A stretch of DNA of 64,000 nucleotides from Glycomyces salinus (GCF_016428645.1 NZ_JAELXW010000006.1:1-64000); one strand, 5' to 3'; counted from the first letter of the stretch, positions 38,526 to 47,758 are shown. The notes: generated by a model not told the origin, from the sequence alone. A program made the numbers and translations.

Positions 38526-40187
38526 ATGGCGACCGCAACCGCAGAACGCTCACGGCTCAAGGAGGGGCGCCTGGGCACGCTGGCCGGGACCGGCAAGCTG
38601 CTGCGCTTCCACGCCCGGCGCACCCGCGTCTTCCTGATCGGCTGGTTCGCCGGCCTGGCCGGGATGAACGCCGTCATCGCCGCGTCGCTCGCCGGGGTCT
38701 ACTCGGACCCGAGCTCCCGCATCGAATCGACCGCCACCTACGACACGCCCGCCATCCGGTCGATGACCGGACCCGGGCTCTACCTCGACCACTACGGCGA
38801 CAGCCTCGCGGTCATGTACGCCCACCAGATGATCCTGTGGTCGACCCTGATGACCGCGGTGATGTTCATCCTCCTGATCACGCGCCTGACCCGGGCCGAC
38901 GAGGAGACCTCGCGGCTGGAGGTCATCAGGTCGCTGCCGGTGGGACGCCGCGCGGACCTGGCCGCCGCCGTATGGCTGGCCGTCCTGGCCGGGCTCGCGC
39001 TCGGACTCCTGGTCGGCCTGTCCGTGCTCGGCATGGACGGAGCGGATTTCGGCGGCGCGATGCTCTACGGCCTCGCGCACGCCGCGGTCGGCATCACCTT
39101 CGCGGCGATCACGGCCGTGGCCGTGCAGATCGCGAACTACAGCTCGACCTCCAACGCGCTCGGGTTCTCGGCGCTCGGTTTCGGCGCCCTGATGAGCATG
39201 GCCGGCAGCGCCGCCGAGGACCCCGAGGGCAGCGCGGCGCTCTGGCTCTCGCCCTTCGGGTGGGCGCAGAAGACGTTCGCGTTCACGCCCGAGCAGACCT
39301 GGACTCCGGTCCTGGTCTCGGCCGTCGTGGCGGCGGCGCTGTTCTGGCTGGCCTTCGCGCTGGTCGCGAAGCGGGACTTCGGGCAGGGCCTGCGGTCGTC
39401 CCGCCCCGGGCGGTCCGCCGCCGGATCGGGCCTGAGCTCGATCGGGGCGCTGTCGTTCCGTCTGTCCCGCGGCGTCCTGTGGGCCGGGACCATCACGCTG
39501 CTCCTGCTCAGCTCCTCGTACGGAGCGGTACTCGGCAGCGCGGACGACTTCCTCGACTCGATGCCCGAGGCCCAGCAGGAGGTGTTCGACCAGGCGGGCG
39601 GGACCGTCACCGAGAGCTTCCTGGCCACGATCTCGCTCGTCGACGCCTTCGCCGCCGTGATCTTCGGGCTGCTCGTCATCGGACGGGCCCGCAAGGAGGA
39701 GGTCGGCGGGCGCGGGGAGCTGCTCGCGGCAGGGCCCGTCCCGCGGTCCGGCTGGCCCGGCTCGTACCTGCCGATCGCGATGATCACCGCCTCGGTGAGC
39801 GTTCTGGTCGGAGCGCTCGGGCTGGCGACGGTCGGGGCCTCGTCGCTCGAGGACGGCTCGTACTTCGGCGAGATCCTCACGGCCGGCCTGATCCACCTGC
39901 CGGCGGTGTGGGTCATGGTGGCGTTCGCGTTCGTCTGCCTGGGGTGGCTGCCCCGGGCCGGCTGGCTGCGCTGGCTGCCACTGGTCTACGTCTTCGTCGC
40001 CGGATACTTCGGGGACCTGATCGACCTGCCCCAGGCCGCCCGGGCCGTCTCGCCGTTCGAGTACGTCCCGTCCTATCCGGTGGACGACCTGGACTGGCTC
40101 CCGCTGATCGTGCTGGCGGCGGTCGCCGCCGCTCTGGCTGCCTTCGGGTACGCGGGCGTGCGCCGCCGAGACCTCCAGTTCGACTGA
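38526..40187 (+). CDS. ABC-2 type exporter permease
   Basis: This is a 553-residue membrane protein with about 12 hydrophobic segments in two similar halves, such as VFLIGWFAGLAGMNAVIAAS and LAAAVWLAVLAGLALGLLVG. This resembles the actinobacterial polyketide-antibiotic exporter permeases. The start is ATG 38526, two bases after the ATPase stop. The frame extends further upstream but there it only shadows the ATPase gene. Substrate unknown; a self-resistance or drug-efflux role is likely. Confidence 0.88.
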   Translation: MATATAERSRLKEGRLGTLAGTGKLLRFHARRTRVFLIGWFAGLAGMNAVIAASLAGVYSDPSSRIESTATYDTPAIRSMTGPGLYLDHYGDSLAVMYAHQMILWSTLMTAVMFILLITRLTRADEETSRLEVIRSLPVGRRADLAAAVWLAVLAGLALGLLVGLSVLGMDGADFGGAMLYGLAHAAVGITFAAITAVAVQIANYSSTSNALGFSALGFGALMSMAGSAAEDPEGSAALWLSPFGWAQKTFAFTPEQTWTPVLVSAVVAAALFWLAFALVAKRDFGQGLRSSRPGRSAAGSGLSSIGALSFRLSRGVLWAGTITLLLLSSSYGAVLGSADDFLDSMPEAQQEVFDQAGGTVTESFLATISLVDAFAAVIFGLLVIGRARKEEVGGRGELLAAGPVPRSGWPGSYLPIAMITASVSVLVGALGLATVGASSLEDGSYFGEILTAGLIHLPAVWVMVAFAFVCLGWLPRAGWLRWLPLVYVFVAGYFGDLIDLPQAARAVSPFEYVPSYPVDDLDWLPLIVLAAVAAALAAFGYAGVRRRDLQFD

Positions 40188-40219
40188 AGACCTGAGGAAA
40201 CAGGAGAAAATAAGGGAAG

Positions 40220-40253
40220 CGGGCCGGTCGATCCACTCCGATCGACCGGCCCG
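40220..40253. terminator. Bidirectional terminator
   Basis: CGGGCCGGTCGAT and ATCGACCGGCCCG flank 8 nt between convergent operons. On the minus strand it is followed by TTATTTTC, so it should stop the lanthipeptide operon well, and it may also stop the ABC operon. Confidence 0.85.
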
Positions 40254-40277
40254 GATCCGTACCGGGTGATCCGCGGT

Positions 40278-41531
40278 CTACACCCGCGCCGAACGATCGG
40301 TCTCCACCGCGGGCTCGGGTTCGGCGGTGCGCGCGAAGCGCCACAGCAGCGGCACCGCACAGCACGCGACACCGGCGACGATCCACAGTGCCGAACGCAC
40401 CGGCATCAGCGTGCCGAGCCACCCTCCGGCCAGCGCACCGAGTACGGTGGCCGCCGCGGTCACCAGCTGGACCGAGACGATCAGGCGCCCGAGGCTCCGT
40501 TCCGGCACGGCCTTCGTGACGAACGCCGAGAGGGCGATGTTGTTCATCGATCCCAGCGTCGCGGGCCCGGCGATCGACGCGGCGACCAGCGCCACCGACC
40601 AGACCTCCAGGCCCGTGGCCAAGGGCAGCAGCAGGAACGGGACCGCCGAGAACGCACCGGTCCAGAAGATCAAGCGCTCGGACCGCCAGCGTCCGCTGAA
40701 GCGGTCGACCAGGACGGTCCCGGCCAGGGCCGCCGCGCTCGCCCCGGCGAACAGCCAGCTGTACCACCGGGCGGGCAGCCCGAGGCCGTCCAGGACGAAC
40801 ACCGCCGTCATCGACTTCCACGCTCCTGAGGCCAACGCGCTGATCGCCACGAACGCGACCAGTCCGCCGAGCAGCGGCACCGTTCGCATCAGGCGGAACC
40901 CTCCGAAGGCCGAACCGCGCGTCCGCGGCCCCGCCGGAGGGCGTTCGACCTCCGCACCGCCCCGGACCCGGCCGACCAGGCCGAGACTCAGGGCACTGAC
41001 CAGACTGAGGACCCCGGCGACGGCGAACACCACGAACCCGCCGGCCACCGCCAGGTGACCGGCGGCCGACTGCGCCGCCAGTCGCGCGGACTGCTCTCCA
41101 CCCTGGAGGCGGGCCCGCCCCTTCATGAGGCGGTCGGCGGGCACCAGGCTCTTGAGGTGGACGAAGTAGAGCGTGCTCGTCGCCAATCCGACCGTGGTGG
41201 TCGCCAGGCATACCAGCAGCAGCGTGACCAGGTGGAGCCGGTCGGCGAGGATCGAGACCGTCGCTGCGAGGCCGATCCCGGCCAGAATCAGCTCCCCGGC
41301 CAGGAGCACCCGGCGCGGCCGCCGCACGCGGTCGGTCATCGCGGCGATCGGAAGGCCGAAGAGCATCATCGGCGCCGTCCCCGCGACCGTCAGGAGGCCG
41401 ACCTGGAAGGAATCGGCCCCCAACCGGTCGACCGCGAGGATCGACAGGGCCGAGGAGACGACCGTACCGCCGAGCACGGCGGCGCACTGCCCCCAGAAGT
41501 AGACCCGAAAGGCCGGCCCGAACGGCTTCAC
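40278..41531 (-). CDS. MFS transporter of the lanthipeptide operon
   Basis: This is a 417-residue major facilitator with about 12 membrane helices and a central loop. The loop 2-3 region DRVRRPRRVLL matches the MFS signature. I start at GTG 41531, which overlaps the permease stop (GTGA); the longer frame lies inside the permease gene. As last gene of the operon it may export the peptide or protect the producer. Confidence 0.87.
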   Translation of the reverse strand: MKPFGPAFRVYFWGQCAAVLGGTVVSSALSILAVDRLGADSFQVGLLTVAGTAPMMLFGLPIAAMTDRVRRPRRVLLAGELILAGIGLAATVSILADRLHLVTLLLVCLATTTVGLATSTLYFVHLKSLVPADRLMKGRARLQGGEQSARLAAQSAAGHLAVAGGFVVFAVAGVLSLVSALSLGLVGRVRGGAEVERPPAGPRTRGSAFGGFRLMRTVPLLGGLVAFVAISALASGAWKSMTAVFVLDGLGLPARWYSWLFAGASAAALAGTVLVDRFSGRWRSERLIFWTGAFSAVPFLLLPLATGLEVWSVALVAASIAGPATLGSMNNIALSAFVTKAVPERSLGRLIVSVQLVTAAATVLGALAGGWLGTLMPVRSALWIVAGVACCAVPLLWRFARTAEPEPAVETDRSARV

Positions 41532-43957
41532 TTCGAGGCGGCCTCCCCGGGCGGAGCCGCCGGCTCTGTCCTCCGGGCCGCCGACCTCCGCGTCGGATCG
41601 GACCACCGGGACGCCACCGAGGCGGCGGTGAAGGTCGCGACCACGAAGACCGCCAGCGATACGGCGGCAATCCAGCCGAGCTCCCCGGCCGCCCGGCCGA
41701 GGCCCGGCAGCTGCGCCGAGGCGATCATGTACTGCGGCAGCACCACCGCCGCCGCCGAGGCGACACCGAGGCACGAGACCGCGAAGCACTCGACGTAGGT
41801 GGCCGCGCGGATACCTCCGCGTCCGGCGGCGAAGCGCGCCAGCCAGGTCCGTTCGGTGTGGCGCGTCTGGTAGTGGGCGGCCAGGCCGTTGGCCCCGCCG
41901 AGGACGAGCATGATGACGATCAGCGACAGGAACACCAGCTCCGTCCCCGAGGCCGCCGCGCCTCCCGCGGTGAGCTCGTCGACTTCCATGATCGTCGTCC
42001 CCGGACGCGATTCGACCCACCCGGTCGGATCGGGTGCGTCGCCGTCCAGAAAGACCGCGTCGAGCTCGACGCCGCTCTGGTGCTCGGTGAGCAGGTCGAG
42101 CCCGGCTATGATGTTCGGAAAGGCCGTGTCGGAGGCGTGGATCGCCCCGACCGTCACTTCCAGCGGCGTCCCGTCTCCCAGGTACGCCCGGTAGCTGTCG
42201 CCCACGTCCACGCCCGTCTCCAGGGCCGCGGTGACCGACATCGCGATCGAAGTGCCGCCGACGTCGTCCATGGAACCGTCGGTGACGTCGACGGTGTACC
42301 GGCCCATGTCGCCGCCGAAGGCGACTCCCCCATCGAGGCGTTCGAGGTCCTCACGCGGCGTCTGGACGTACATCGTGAACTCGGTGAACCCCGCCCCGCC
42401 CAGTTCTTCCTCGTCCGCCGCGACCAGATCGCCGCGTTCGGCCGCCACCACCGCCTGCCCGGCGTGCACCGCCGACTGCCACTCCTGCGTCGACGCCGCG
42501 CCCACGATCACCGAGCCCAGCACCATGTGGAGCCCGATCACCGCGGCGACCGCGACCATGCCCGTGGCTTTCCCCAACGGCTGCATGCGGTGACGCAGGG
42601 ACCGCGCGGCGGTCCACATCACCCAACCCCGGCCCGCGAGCGCTCGCAGGAGCACGGACGACGCCGCTACCAGCCAGGGTGCGGTGACGACCACCAGCGG
42701 AACGGCCAACAGCATCGCCATGCCGACGGCCAGGAACATCATCAGAGACGTGCCTATGTTCATGAGCGCCATCGTGGCGGCCAGACCGGCTATGAGCAGC
42801 GCGGTGACGACGGCTCTCGGAAGATGTCCGACGTTCTTGAGTCCGGACCCGCTCCCTTGGACCACCGCCCGTATGTTCCTCCCGGACAATACGGTCAGAG
42901 CGATCGCGCCCGCCGCGAGGAGGAACCAGACCTGCAGCAGCGGCCCGGCGGTGGCCTCGATCGAGAACCAGGTCTCGCCCAGTGTCCGGTGGATGAGCTC
43001 GGCGACCAGCGGACCGAGGACGAACGTCAGGGGTAGGGAGAGGATCGTCCCCGCAGCCGTATAGGTCAGCAGGAAGGCGCGCAGCTGGCCGCCCGCGCCA
43101 CCGAGCCGCGACAGCGCTCGAAGCTCGCTTCCGAGGTTGGAGGTCGCCAGGGAGACGCACCCGAACAGGAGGGTGGCCACGGCGAGGACGGTGAAGCCCA
43201 TCATGGTCCACAAGTCCTCGACCATGCCGTCGACGGCGGCGGTGGACACCTCGTTGTCCCAGTCGACACGCCGCTCGTCCGGAACGGTCGACAACCCCTG
43301 GTCTGCCACAACCGCCTCGAACGCGTCCCAGTCGGTGTCGTCGGAGGCGAACACGGCGATGAAATCGGCGTGGCCTTCGGCGTTTCCATCGAGGCTCAGC
43401 GCGGTCTCGGAGTCGAAATAGGCCCCGTGAGGGAGTGTCCGAGTGATGCCGGAGACGGTGAGCGCGTGCTCAGTGCCGCCGTCGACGAGCGTGACCGAAT
43501 CTCCCACCGCCGCCCCGAGATCGTCCGCGGTCGCAGACGCGAGGACGGCCTCCTCGCCGCCCTCCGGGCGCCGGCCTTCGGACAGCAGGTCCGGTGCGGG
43601 CCACCAGGTGCGGCCGTCCAGGTGCTCGACCGTGTGCGAGTCCGACCGCAGTTGCGTGATCCTGAAGACCGACGCGGGCACGATGGTCGCTCCGGCAGAG
43701 GTCAGTCCACCGGCCGACTCCATGCTGGTCGGCGCCGTGTCCGCCCAGGTGCGCCTCGACGACTCGGGTACCCGCTGGTCGGCGGTGACCACGCGATCGG
43801 GTTGGTCCGTGTAGCTCGATTCAGGGTGCGCCAGCTGCGCGGACTGGATCACGACGTTGATCCCGCCGAGCAGCGCCGCGGCCGAGGCGATGGCGACGAC
43901 CAGCATGCCCAGGTTGAGGATGCGGTACCGGAATGTCCTTATGGCGGTTCGGATCAT
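41528..43957 (-). CDS. FtsX/MacB-like ABC permease
   Basis: This is an 809-residue permease. An N-terminal helix (LGMLVVAIASAAALLGGINV) precedes a large extracytoplasmic domain to about residue 245. Membrane helices follow near 255-275, 305-375 and 395-480, then a second extracytoplasmic domain and three C-terminal helices. This is the double-FtsX pattern seen in antimicrobial-peptide ABC systems. It begins 9 bp after the ATPase stop, and the two form one transporter. Export of, or immunity to, the lanthipeptide is the likely role. Confidence 0.88.
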   Translation of the reverse strand: MIRTAIRTFRYRILNLGMLVVAIASAAALLGGINVVIQSAQLAHPESSYTDQPDRVVTADQRVPESSRRTWADTAPTSMESAGGLTSAGATIVPASVFRITQLRSDSHTVEHLDGRTWWPAPDLLSEGRRPEGGEEAVLASATADDLGAAVGDSVTLVDGGTEHALTVSGITRTLPHGAYFDSETALSLDGNAEGHADFIAVFASDDTDWDAFEAVVADQGLSTVPDERRVDWDNEVSTAAVDGMVEDLWTMMGFTVLAVATLLFGCVSLATSNLGSELRALSRLGGAGGQLRAFLLTYTAAGTILSLPLTFVLGPLVAELIHRTLGETWFSIEATAGPLLQVWFLLAAGAIALTVLSGRNIRAVVQGSGSGLKNVGHLPRAVVTALLIAGLAATMALMNIGTSLMMFLAVGMAMLLAVPLVVVTAPWLVAASSVLLRALAGRGWVMWTAARSLRHRMQPLGKATGMVAVAAVIGLHMVLGSVIVGAASTQEWQSAVHAGQAVVAAERGDLVAADEEELGGAGFTEFTMYVQTPREDLERLDGGVAFGGDMGRYTVDVTDGSMDDVGGTSIAMSVTAALETGVDVGDSYRAYLGDGTPLEVTVGAIHASDTAFPNIIAGLDLLTEHQSGVELDAVFLDGDAPDPTGWVESRPGTTIMEVDELTAGGAAASGTELVFLSLIVIMLVLGGANGLAAHYQTRHTERTWLARFAAGRGGIRAATYVECFAVSCLGVASAAAVVLPQYMIASAQLPGLGRAAGELGWIAAVSLAVFVVATFTAASVASRWSDPTRRSAARRTEPAAPPGEAASK

Positions 43958-43966
43958 GGTGAGGCT

Positions 43967-44698
43967 TCAGTCCGCCGCGGCGAGCAGGTCGTCGAGCAGG
44001 TCGCCGGGGTCGGCTCCCTCGACCTCCCTGTCGATGCGCCCTTTGGACAGGACGAGCACCCGGTCGGCTCGGGATGCGACCAGAGGGTCGTGCGTGATCA
44101 TCAGGATGGTGTTCCCGTATTCTCCGGCCAAGTCGCGCAGGAGGCTGGTGATCTCCCTGGCCGAGGCGGGATCGAGAGCACCGGTCGGTTCGTCGGCGAC
44201 CACGACCGCCGGTTTGAGTGAGAGCGCTCGGACGATGGCGACGCGCTGCTGCTGTCCGCCGGAGAGCTGATCGATGCGACGGCCGAGCAGGTCGTCGATG
44301 CCGGTGCGTTCGGCGAGTCGTCGCACCCAGTCCCGGTCGAGTGCCGTTTTGGCGATCCGGGACGGCAGTTCGATGTTCTCGCCGACTGTGAGCGCCTCCA
44401 TCAGGGCGTAGTCCTGGTAGACGAATCCGACACGGCTGCGGCGGAACACGGCCAGCTGGCGGTCGTTGAGGGCGCCGAGGTCGGTTCCGTCCAGAAAGAC
44501 TCCGCCGCTGCTGGGCCGGTCGACCCCGACCGCGCAGTTCACCAGGGTCGTCTTCCCCGAACCCGATGGTCCCATGAGGGCGGTGAACGTCCCCGGAGCG
44601 AGATCGAACGAAACGCCCCACAGCGCATGCACCCATCCGCCCCGCGAGGCGAAACTCCGACTGACCTCCCGCATGGCGAGTTTCGATGTCCTGCTCAC
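43967..44698 (-). CDS. ABC ATPase of the lanthipeptide operon
   Basis: This 243-residue MacB/LolD-type ATPase has Walker A GPSGSGKTT, Q-loop VYQDYALM, signature LSGGQQQR, Walker B VVVADEPTGALD and H-loop MITHDP. I start at GTG 44698, 6 bp from AGGAG; the longer frame lies in the repeat downstream of the precursor. It pairs with the FtsX-like permease. Confidence 0.93.
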   Translation of the reverse strand: MSRTSKLAMREVSRSFASRGGWVHALWGVSFDLAPGTFTALMGPSGSGKTTLVNCAVGVDRPSSGGVFLDGTDLGALNDRQLAVFRRSRVGFVYQDYALMEALTVGENIELPSRIAKTALDRDWVRRLAERTGIDDLLGRRIDQLSGGQQQRVAIVRALSLKPAVVVADEPTGALDPASAREITSLLRDLAGEYGNTILMITHDPLVASRADRVLVLSKGRIDREVEGADPGDLLDDLLAAAD

Positions 44699-44733
44699 GG
44701 AGACTCCTCTGCGTTTCGATCGGATACACTGGA

Positions 44734-44763
44734 TGTCCGACCCTCGCGTGCGAGGGCCGGACA
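44734..44763 (-). other. Hairpin after the second precursor gene (repeat copy 2)
   Basis: TGTCCG-A-CCCTCGC pairs with GCGAGGG-C-CGGACA around two bases. It lies about 90 bp after the precursor stop and before the ABC ATPase, and is duplicated at 44991-45020. It probably limits read-through or protects the precursor mRNA 3' end, which would raise precursor output over the enzymes. Confidence 0.6.
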
Positions 44764-44854
44764 CGCAGATCATCGAGCCCAGCGCCGGCCGACGCAACCG
44801 CAAGTCAGGGCGGCGAAACCAAGGCCTGCGGCAGGTGCGCCGGCGCTGGCCCGA

Positions 44855-44950
44855 CTAGTTTCCGCAGTTGAAGAAGCTGAACGAGGAGACCTGCGGCGAT
44901 GCGTCGTCGGCCTTGGCGTCCAGGGTCTGCAGTTCGAGAATCTTGGCCAT
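44855..44950 (-). CDS. Class III lanthipeptide precursor 2
   Basis: This is a 31-residue precursor. The leader MAKILELQTLDAKADDASPQ carries the ILELQ motif recognised by LanKC enzymes (compare labyrinthopeptin leaders, MASILELQ). The core V-SSFSFFNC-GN has Ser-22, Ser-25 and Cys-29, an S-x2-S-x3-C labionin motif. AGGAG lies 6 bp upstream of this ATG; another ATG directly before it is closer to the ribosome site than ideal. It is the second of two tandem copies. Confidence 0.88.
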   Translation of the reverse strand: MAKILELQTLDAKADDASPQVSSFSFFNCGN

Positions 44951-44990
44951 CATCGGCTCCTATCTGGTAATCGTGGTTGGCGGTTGCCGG

Positions 44991-45020
44991 TGTCCGATCC
45001 TCGTGTGCGAGGGCCGGACA
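44991..45020 (-). other. Hairpin after the first precursor gene (repeat copy 1)
   Basis: This is the same TGTCCG/CGGACA stem as at 44734-44763, with a slightly weaker inner helix. It lies between the two precursor genes, about 90 bp after the stop of the first. Confidence 0.6.
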
Positions 45021-45111
45021 CGCAGATCATCGAGTCCGGCGCCGGCCGATGCGACCGCGGGTCAGGGCGGTGAAACCAAGGCCTGCGGCGCGCACGGCGG
45101 CACTGGGTCGA

Positions 45112-45210
45112 CTAGCCGTTGTCGCAGTTGAAGAGGCTGTAGGTGGACCACTGCGGCGAAGCGCCGTCCGCCTTCGCGTCCAGGGTCTGCAGCTCGAGAA
45201 TCTTAGCCAT
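45112..45210 (-). CDS. Class III lanthipeptide precursor 1
   Basis: This 32-residue precursor has the leader MAKILELQTLDAKADGASPQ, identical to the other copy except at residue 16. The core W-STYSLFNC-DNG has Ser-22, Ser-25 and Cys-29, again S-x2-S-x3-C. Dehydration of both Ser and double Michael addition from Cys would give one labionin; a single addition would give lanthionine. The ATG overlaps the synthetase stop (TAA inside ATGGCTAAG), so translation is coupled. The core has only one ring motif and 12 residues after Gln-20. Confidence 0.9.
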   Translation of the reverse strand: MAKILELQTLDAKADGASPQWSTYSLFNCDNG

Positions 45211-47758
45211 CATCGGCTCCTTTGCGCTTTTCGATGGATCTTTCGTAGCCGGAGCGGGAGGAGTCCCGTTCCGCTCCCGCCAGTCCCATTCCCGGGAGCT
45301 GGCAAGTCTGTTGTTCCGCCAGTGCCGCCAGGTAGACGACGCCGGCGCTGCCGGTGGCGAGGTCGTGGGAGAGCCGGTGGGATTCGCGCCCGAGCAGCGC
45401 CAGCCGGTCTTCGGTGCCGGTCGGGCACGCGAACGGTGCGAGCTGGTCGAGATCGATGCCGGGATCATCGGCCAGACCGAGCCGGTGCGCCTGAAGGCTC
45501 GTGTACCACAGGCCGAGTCGGCCGCGGAACAGTCCCGCTTCGACGGTGTGGTCGATGGTGGTGGCGGTCAGGATCCGTTCGAGAGCCTCGCGCCGTCGCC
45601 GGTCGATCCACTCGCGGCCGCTCATGAGGGCGAGCGCCAGGCCGCATGAGCCCCGTTCCAGGTACGGCAGGGCTTTGCGCCCGTCCATCATCAGTTCCTG
45701 GCGGCCGTCGCGGTGCAGGTGGGCGGCGGCGCGGTCCACGGCGATGTCGTAGCCTCGATGCCAGGTCTCGGTTCCCGTGCGGCGGTACTGGTCGGCGAAG
45801 AACATCGCCGCTCCCGACCAGCCGTGCAGCAACCCGGGAGGCAGTGCGTCTGGTTCGGCTGAGGTGAGGTGACCGAGCAGCCCTTCGGCGATGGGGCCGA
45901 CCTTCTCGGAGCGGCCCAGGTCCTCGAGCATGCGGCAGACGCCGATCGCTCCCGAATACAGGGACATGCCGATCTGCTGCCGTCCGGCCCGCTGGAGGAC
46001 CAGGTCGGCCACGTCCGCGGCGCCGGGATGCCCGGCCCTGCCCAGGATCCATGCGGCACCGGCGAGACCGTCGTAGAGCCCGAGCGCGGCTTCAGGGCGG
46101 CTGGCGAGCGCGCGTTCATGGATCCCGGCCAGATCGTCGGGGTCGAATCCGCCGGTCGCCGACGCGTCGGCGAACACGATTCCGGCGGCGCCGTAAGCCA
46201 GTCCGACCGCCGAACCGGGGCCGAATCCGCGCGGGTCGGTGCGGTCGGATCCCTTCGGTCGGCCCTGTCCGGAGTCGGTCCGCATGGAGCGGTGCATGCG
46301 GTCCACGTCGAGACCGCGCGCGGACCCGTGCGTCCGCCCGCCGGTCAACCGCGAGGCGAGTCGATTCAGGTGACCGGTATCGAGGTCGTACCATGCCGAG
46401 AGTCGTTCGAGGGCGAACGGCACTGCCTCATCGTTCAGATGAAATGCCTGGTTGAACGGCGCAAGTGCCGAAATCTCACAACAGGCCGAGGCGTAGTGGT
46501 CGAGCGTTTCAGGAGACATGGCGCGGCCCGGGTTGAACCCCGCCGTACCGATACCGGGTGGCGCTTCCGAGCCCGTACGCCGCGCCGCTTCCAGGTCGAT
46601 GATGCGCAGTTCCCCGGTCTCCTCGTCGAACAGGAGGTTCCGCGGATTGAGATCGCCCACGGCCCATCCGGTCCCGTGGATCTCCTCCAGCGCGCGTTCC
46701 AGAGCTTCGAACAGGGGGACCAGGCCGCGGCGGAACTCCTCACGGTCCCCGGCACCGGTACCCGGTCGGATCAGCGGGCTTTCGGCCGCCATTTCACTCA
46801 GCGGCTTGCCGTGGCAGTACTCCATCGCCAGGAAGTGGTGCTCCCATTCCGTGAAGATGCCCAGCGGAGCCGGGGTCCAGCCCAGGTCTTCGAGGTCTCG
46901 CAGCACCGCGTGCTCGTGGTGGAGCCGATCGACCGCGTCCCGGCCCTCGGCGTCGACACCGCACAGCGGGCGAGCCTCCTTCAGGACGACCTCCGAGCCG
47001 TCCGGTGCGAGCGCCAGATAGACGCCGCCGGCGTTCGAGAAGTGCATCGCCTCTTTGACGACGTAGTCTCCGACTGTCGGCTCGGACGGGTCCTCCTGCT
47101 GCTCGGCGGGTCGGAAGCCGGTGCCTGAGGCGATCCAGTCGGAGAGCTCGGCCCAGTCCGGAAGCGTGAACGCCGGTTCGCGCCGGTCGGGCACGAGGTG
47201 CCCGTCGGGGTGGCGTATCGCCGGGCGGCGTCCCGTCGCGCTCTCGATCCACATCGGTTTGAATGCGCCGTACCGGAGGAACACCGGGCTCTCCCCCCAG
47301 CGCAGGTCCGAGAGGATGAACGGGGACGGCCGGTCGCCGAGCAGGCCGTGGAGGGCCTGGACGAGCGTGCGGCAGTGTTCCTCGTCCGTCGGGTATGCGG
47401 TGACGAGCTTTCCGGCCGAGACGCGGTTGGCGCCCTTGGCGTTGGAGAGCAAGTGCAACCGAGGGTGGCTGAGGAACTTCAGACTGGCGCCCTCGCGCTC
47501 GCAGACGTCCCAGGCCCGCTCCACGGTCGCCTCGTACTCGTCGGTGACGGCGGAGAGGTGGATTTTCCAGCCCTGCTCGGGGAGCTTCTGGTCGATGAGG
47601 CGCAGTTCGCACCAGACATCGTTGTTGGCACGCTCCCAACCTGTCGGGAGCGCACGGCGCACTATGGGGTGAGCGTCATCGCGATCCGCCATTTCCTCGG
47701 CGGGCGTGTACCAGACGCGGTCGCCGAACAACCATTGGAGCGCGATGCCGCTTTCCAT
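45203..47758 (-). CDS. Class III lanthipeptide synthetase LanKC
   Basis: This 851-residue enzyme modifies the adjacent precursors. Residues 1-230 form the lyase domain (GWKIHLS 63-69, GKLVTAYP 116-123, LSDLRWG 149-155). Residues about 231-500 are a protein kinase with Lys-260 in VVLKEARP, GDLNPRN (Asp-369, Asn-374) and IIDLE (Asp-388). Residues about 515-851 are LanC-like; where zinc-dependent cyclases have CHG this reads FRG (744-746), as expected for class III. ATG 47758 follows GGAGGA. It heads the operon, with the first precursor overlapping its end. Confidence 0.94.
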   Translation of the reverse strand: MESGIALQWLFGDRVWYTPAEEMADRDDAHPIVRRALPTGWERANNDVWCELRLIDQKLPEQGWKIHLSAVTDEYEATVERAWDVCEREGASLKFLSHPRLHLLSNAKGANRVSAGKLVTAYPTDEEHCRTLVQALHGLLGDRPSPFILSDLRWGESPVFLRYGAFKPMWIESATGRRPAIRHPDGHLVPDRREPAFTLPDWAELSDWIASGTGFRPAEQQEDPSEPTVGDYVVKEAMHFSNAGGVYLALAPDGSEVVLKEARPLCGVDAEGRDAVDRLHHEHAVLRDLEDLGWTPAPLGIFTEWEHHFLAMEYCHGKPLSEMAAESPLIRPGTGAGDREEFRRGLVPLFEALERALEEIHGTGWAVGDLNPRNLLFDEETGELRIIDLEAARRTGSEAPPGIGTAGFNPGRAMSPETLDHYASACCEISALAPFNQAFHLNDEAVPFALERLSAWYDLDTGHLNRLASRLTGGRTHGSARGLDVDRMHRSMRTDSGQGRPKGSDRTDPRGFGPGSAVGLAYGAAGIVFADASATGGFDPDDLAGIHERALASRPEAALGLYDGLAGAAWILGRAGHPGAADVADLVLQRAGRQQIGMSLYSGAIGVCRMLEDLGRSEKVGPIAEGLLGHLTSAEPDALPPGLLHGWSGAAMFFADQYRRTGTETWHRGYDIAVDRAAAHLHRDGRQELMMDGRKALPYLERGSCGLALALMSGREWIDRRRREALERILTATTIDHTVEAGLFRGRLGLWYTSLQAHRLGLADDPGIDLDQLAPFACPTGTEDRLALLGRESHRLSHDLATGSAGVVYLAALAEQQTCQLPGMGLAGAERDSSRSGYERSIEKRKGADDG

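Larger units (their letters stand above)
44734..45250. repeat. Tandem duplication of precursor gene plus downstream hairpin
   Basis: Two units offset by 257 bp (hairpin to hairpin) or 260 bp (start to start) each contain a precursor gene with the same GGAGCCGATGATGGC start region. Each also has a GC-rich spacer with the shared CGCAGATCATCGAG and CAAGGCCTGCGGC blocks, and a TGTCCG hairpin. The leader-coding part and spacer are nearly identical; the core-coding part has diverged. Confidence 0.8.

Noticed and set aside
37581-40187. 868-residue ATPase-permease fusion
   Set aside because: The upstream third is out of frame with the ATPase and is a shadow. The ATPase has its own stop 2 bp before the permease ATG.
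40278-42020. 580-residue MFS protein
   Set aside because: The first 163 codons lie inside the permease gene with no family match. The GTG at 41531 overlapping the permease stop is a better start.
44734-45020. Repeats as a CRISPR array
   Set aside because: Only two units, each with a coding gene; spacing and hairpins do not fit CRISPR.
44686-45131. Short plus-strand peptides with SSSPAPADAT in the precursor repeat
   Set aside because: They arise from the duplicated spacer read on the opposite strand, lack ribosome sites and are not kept in frame.
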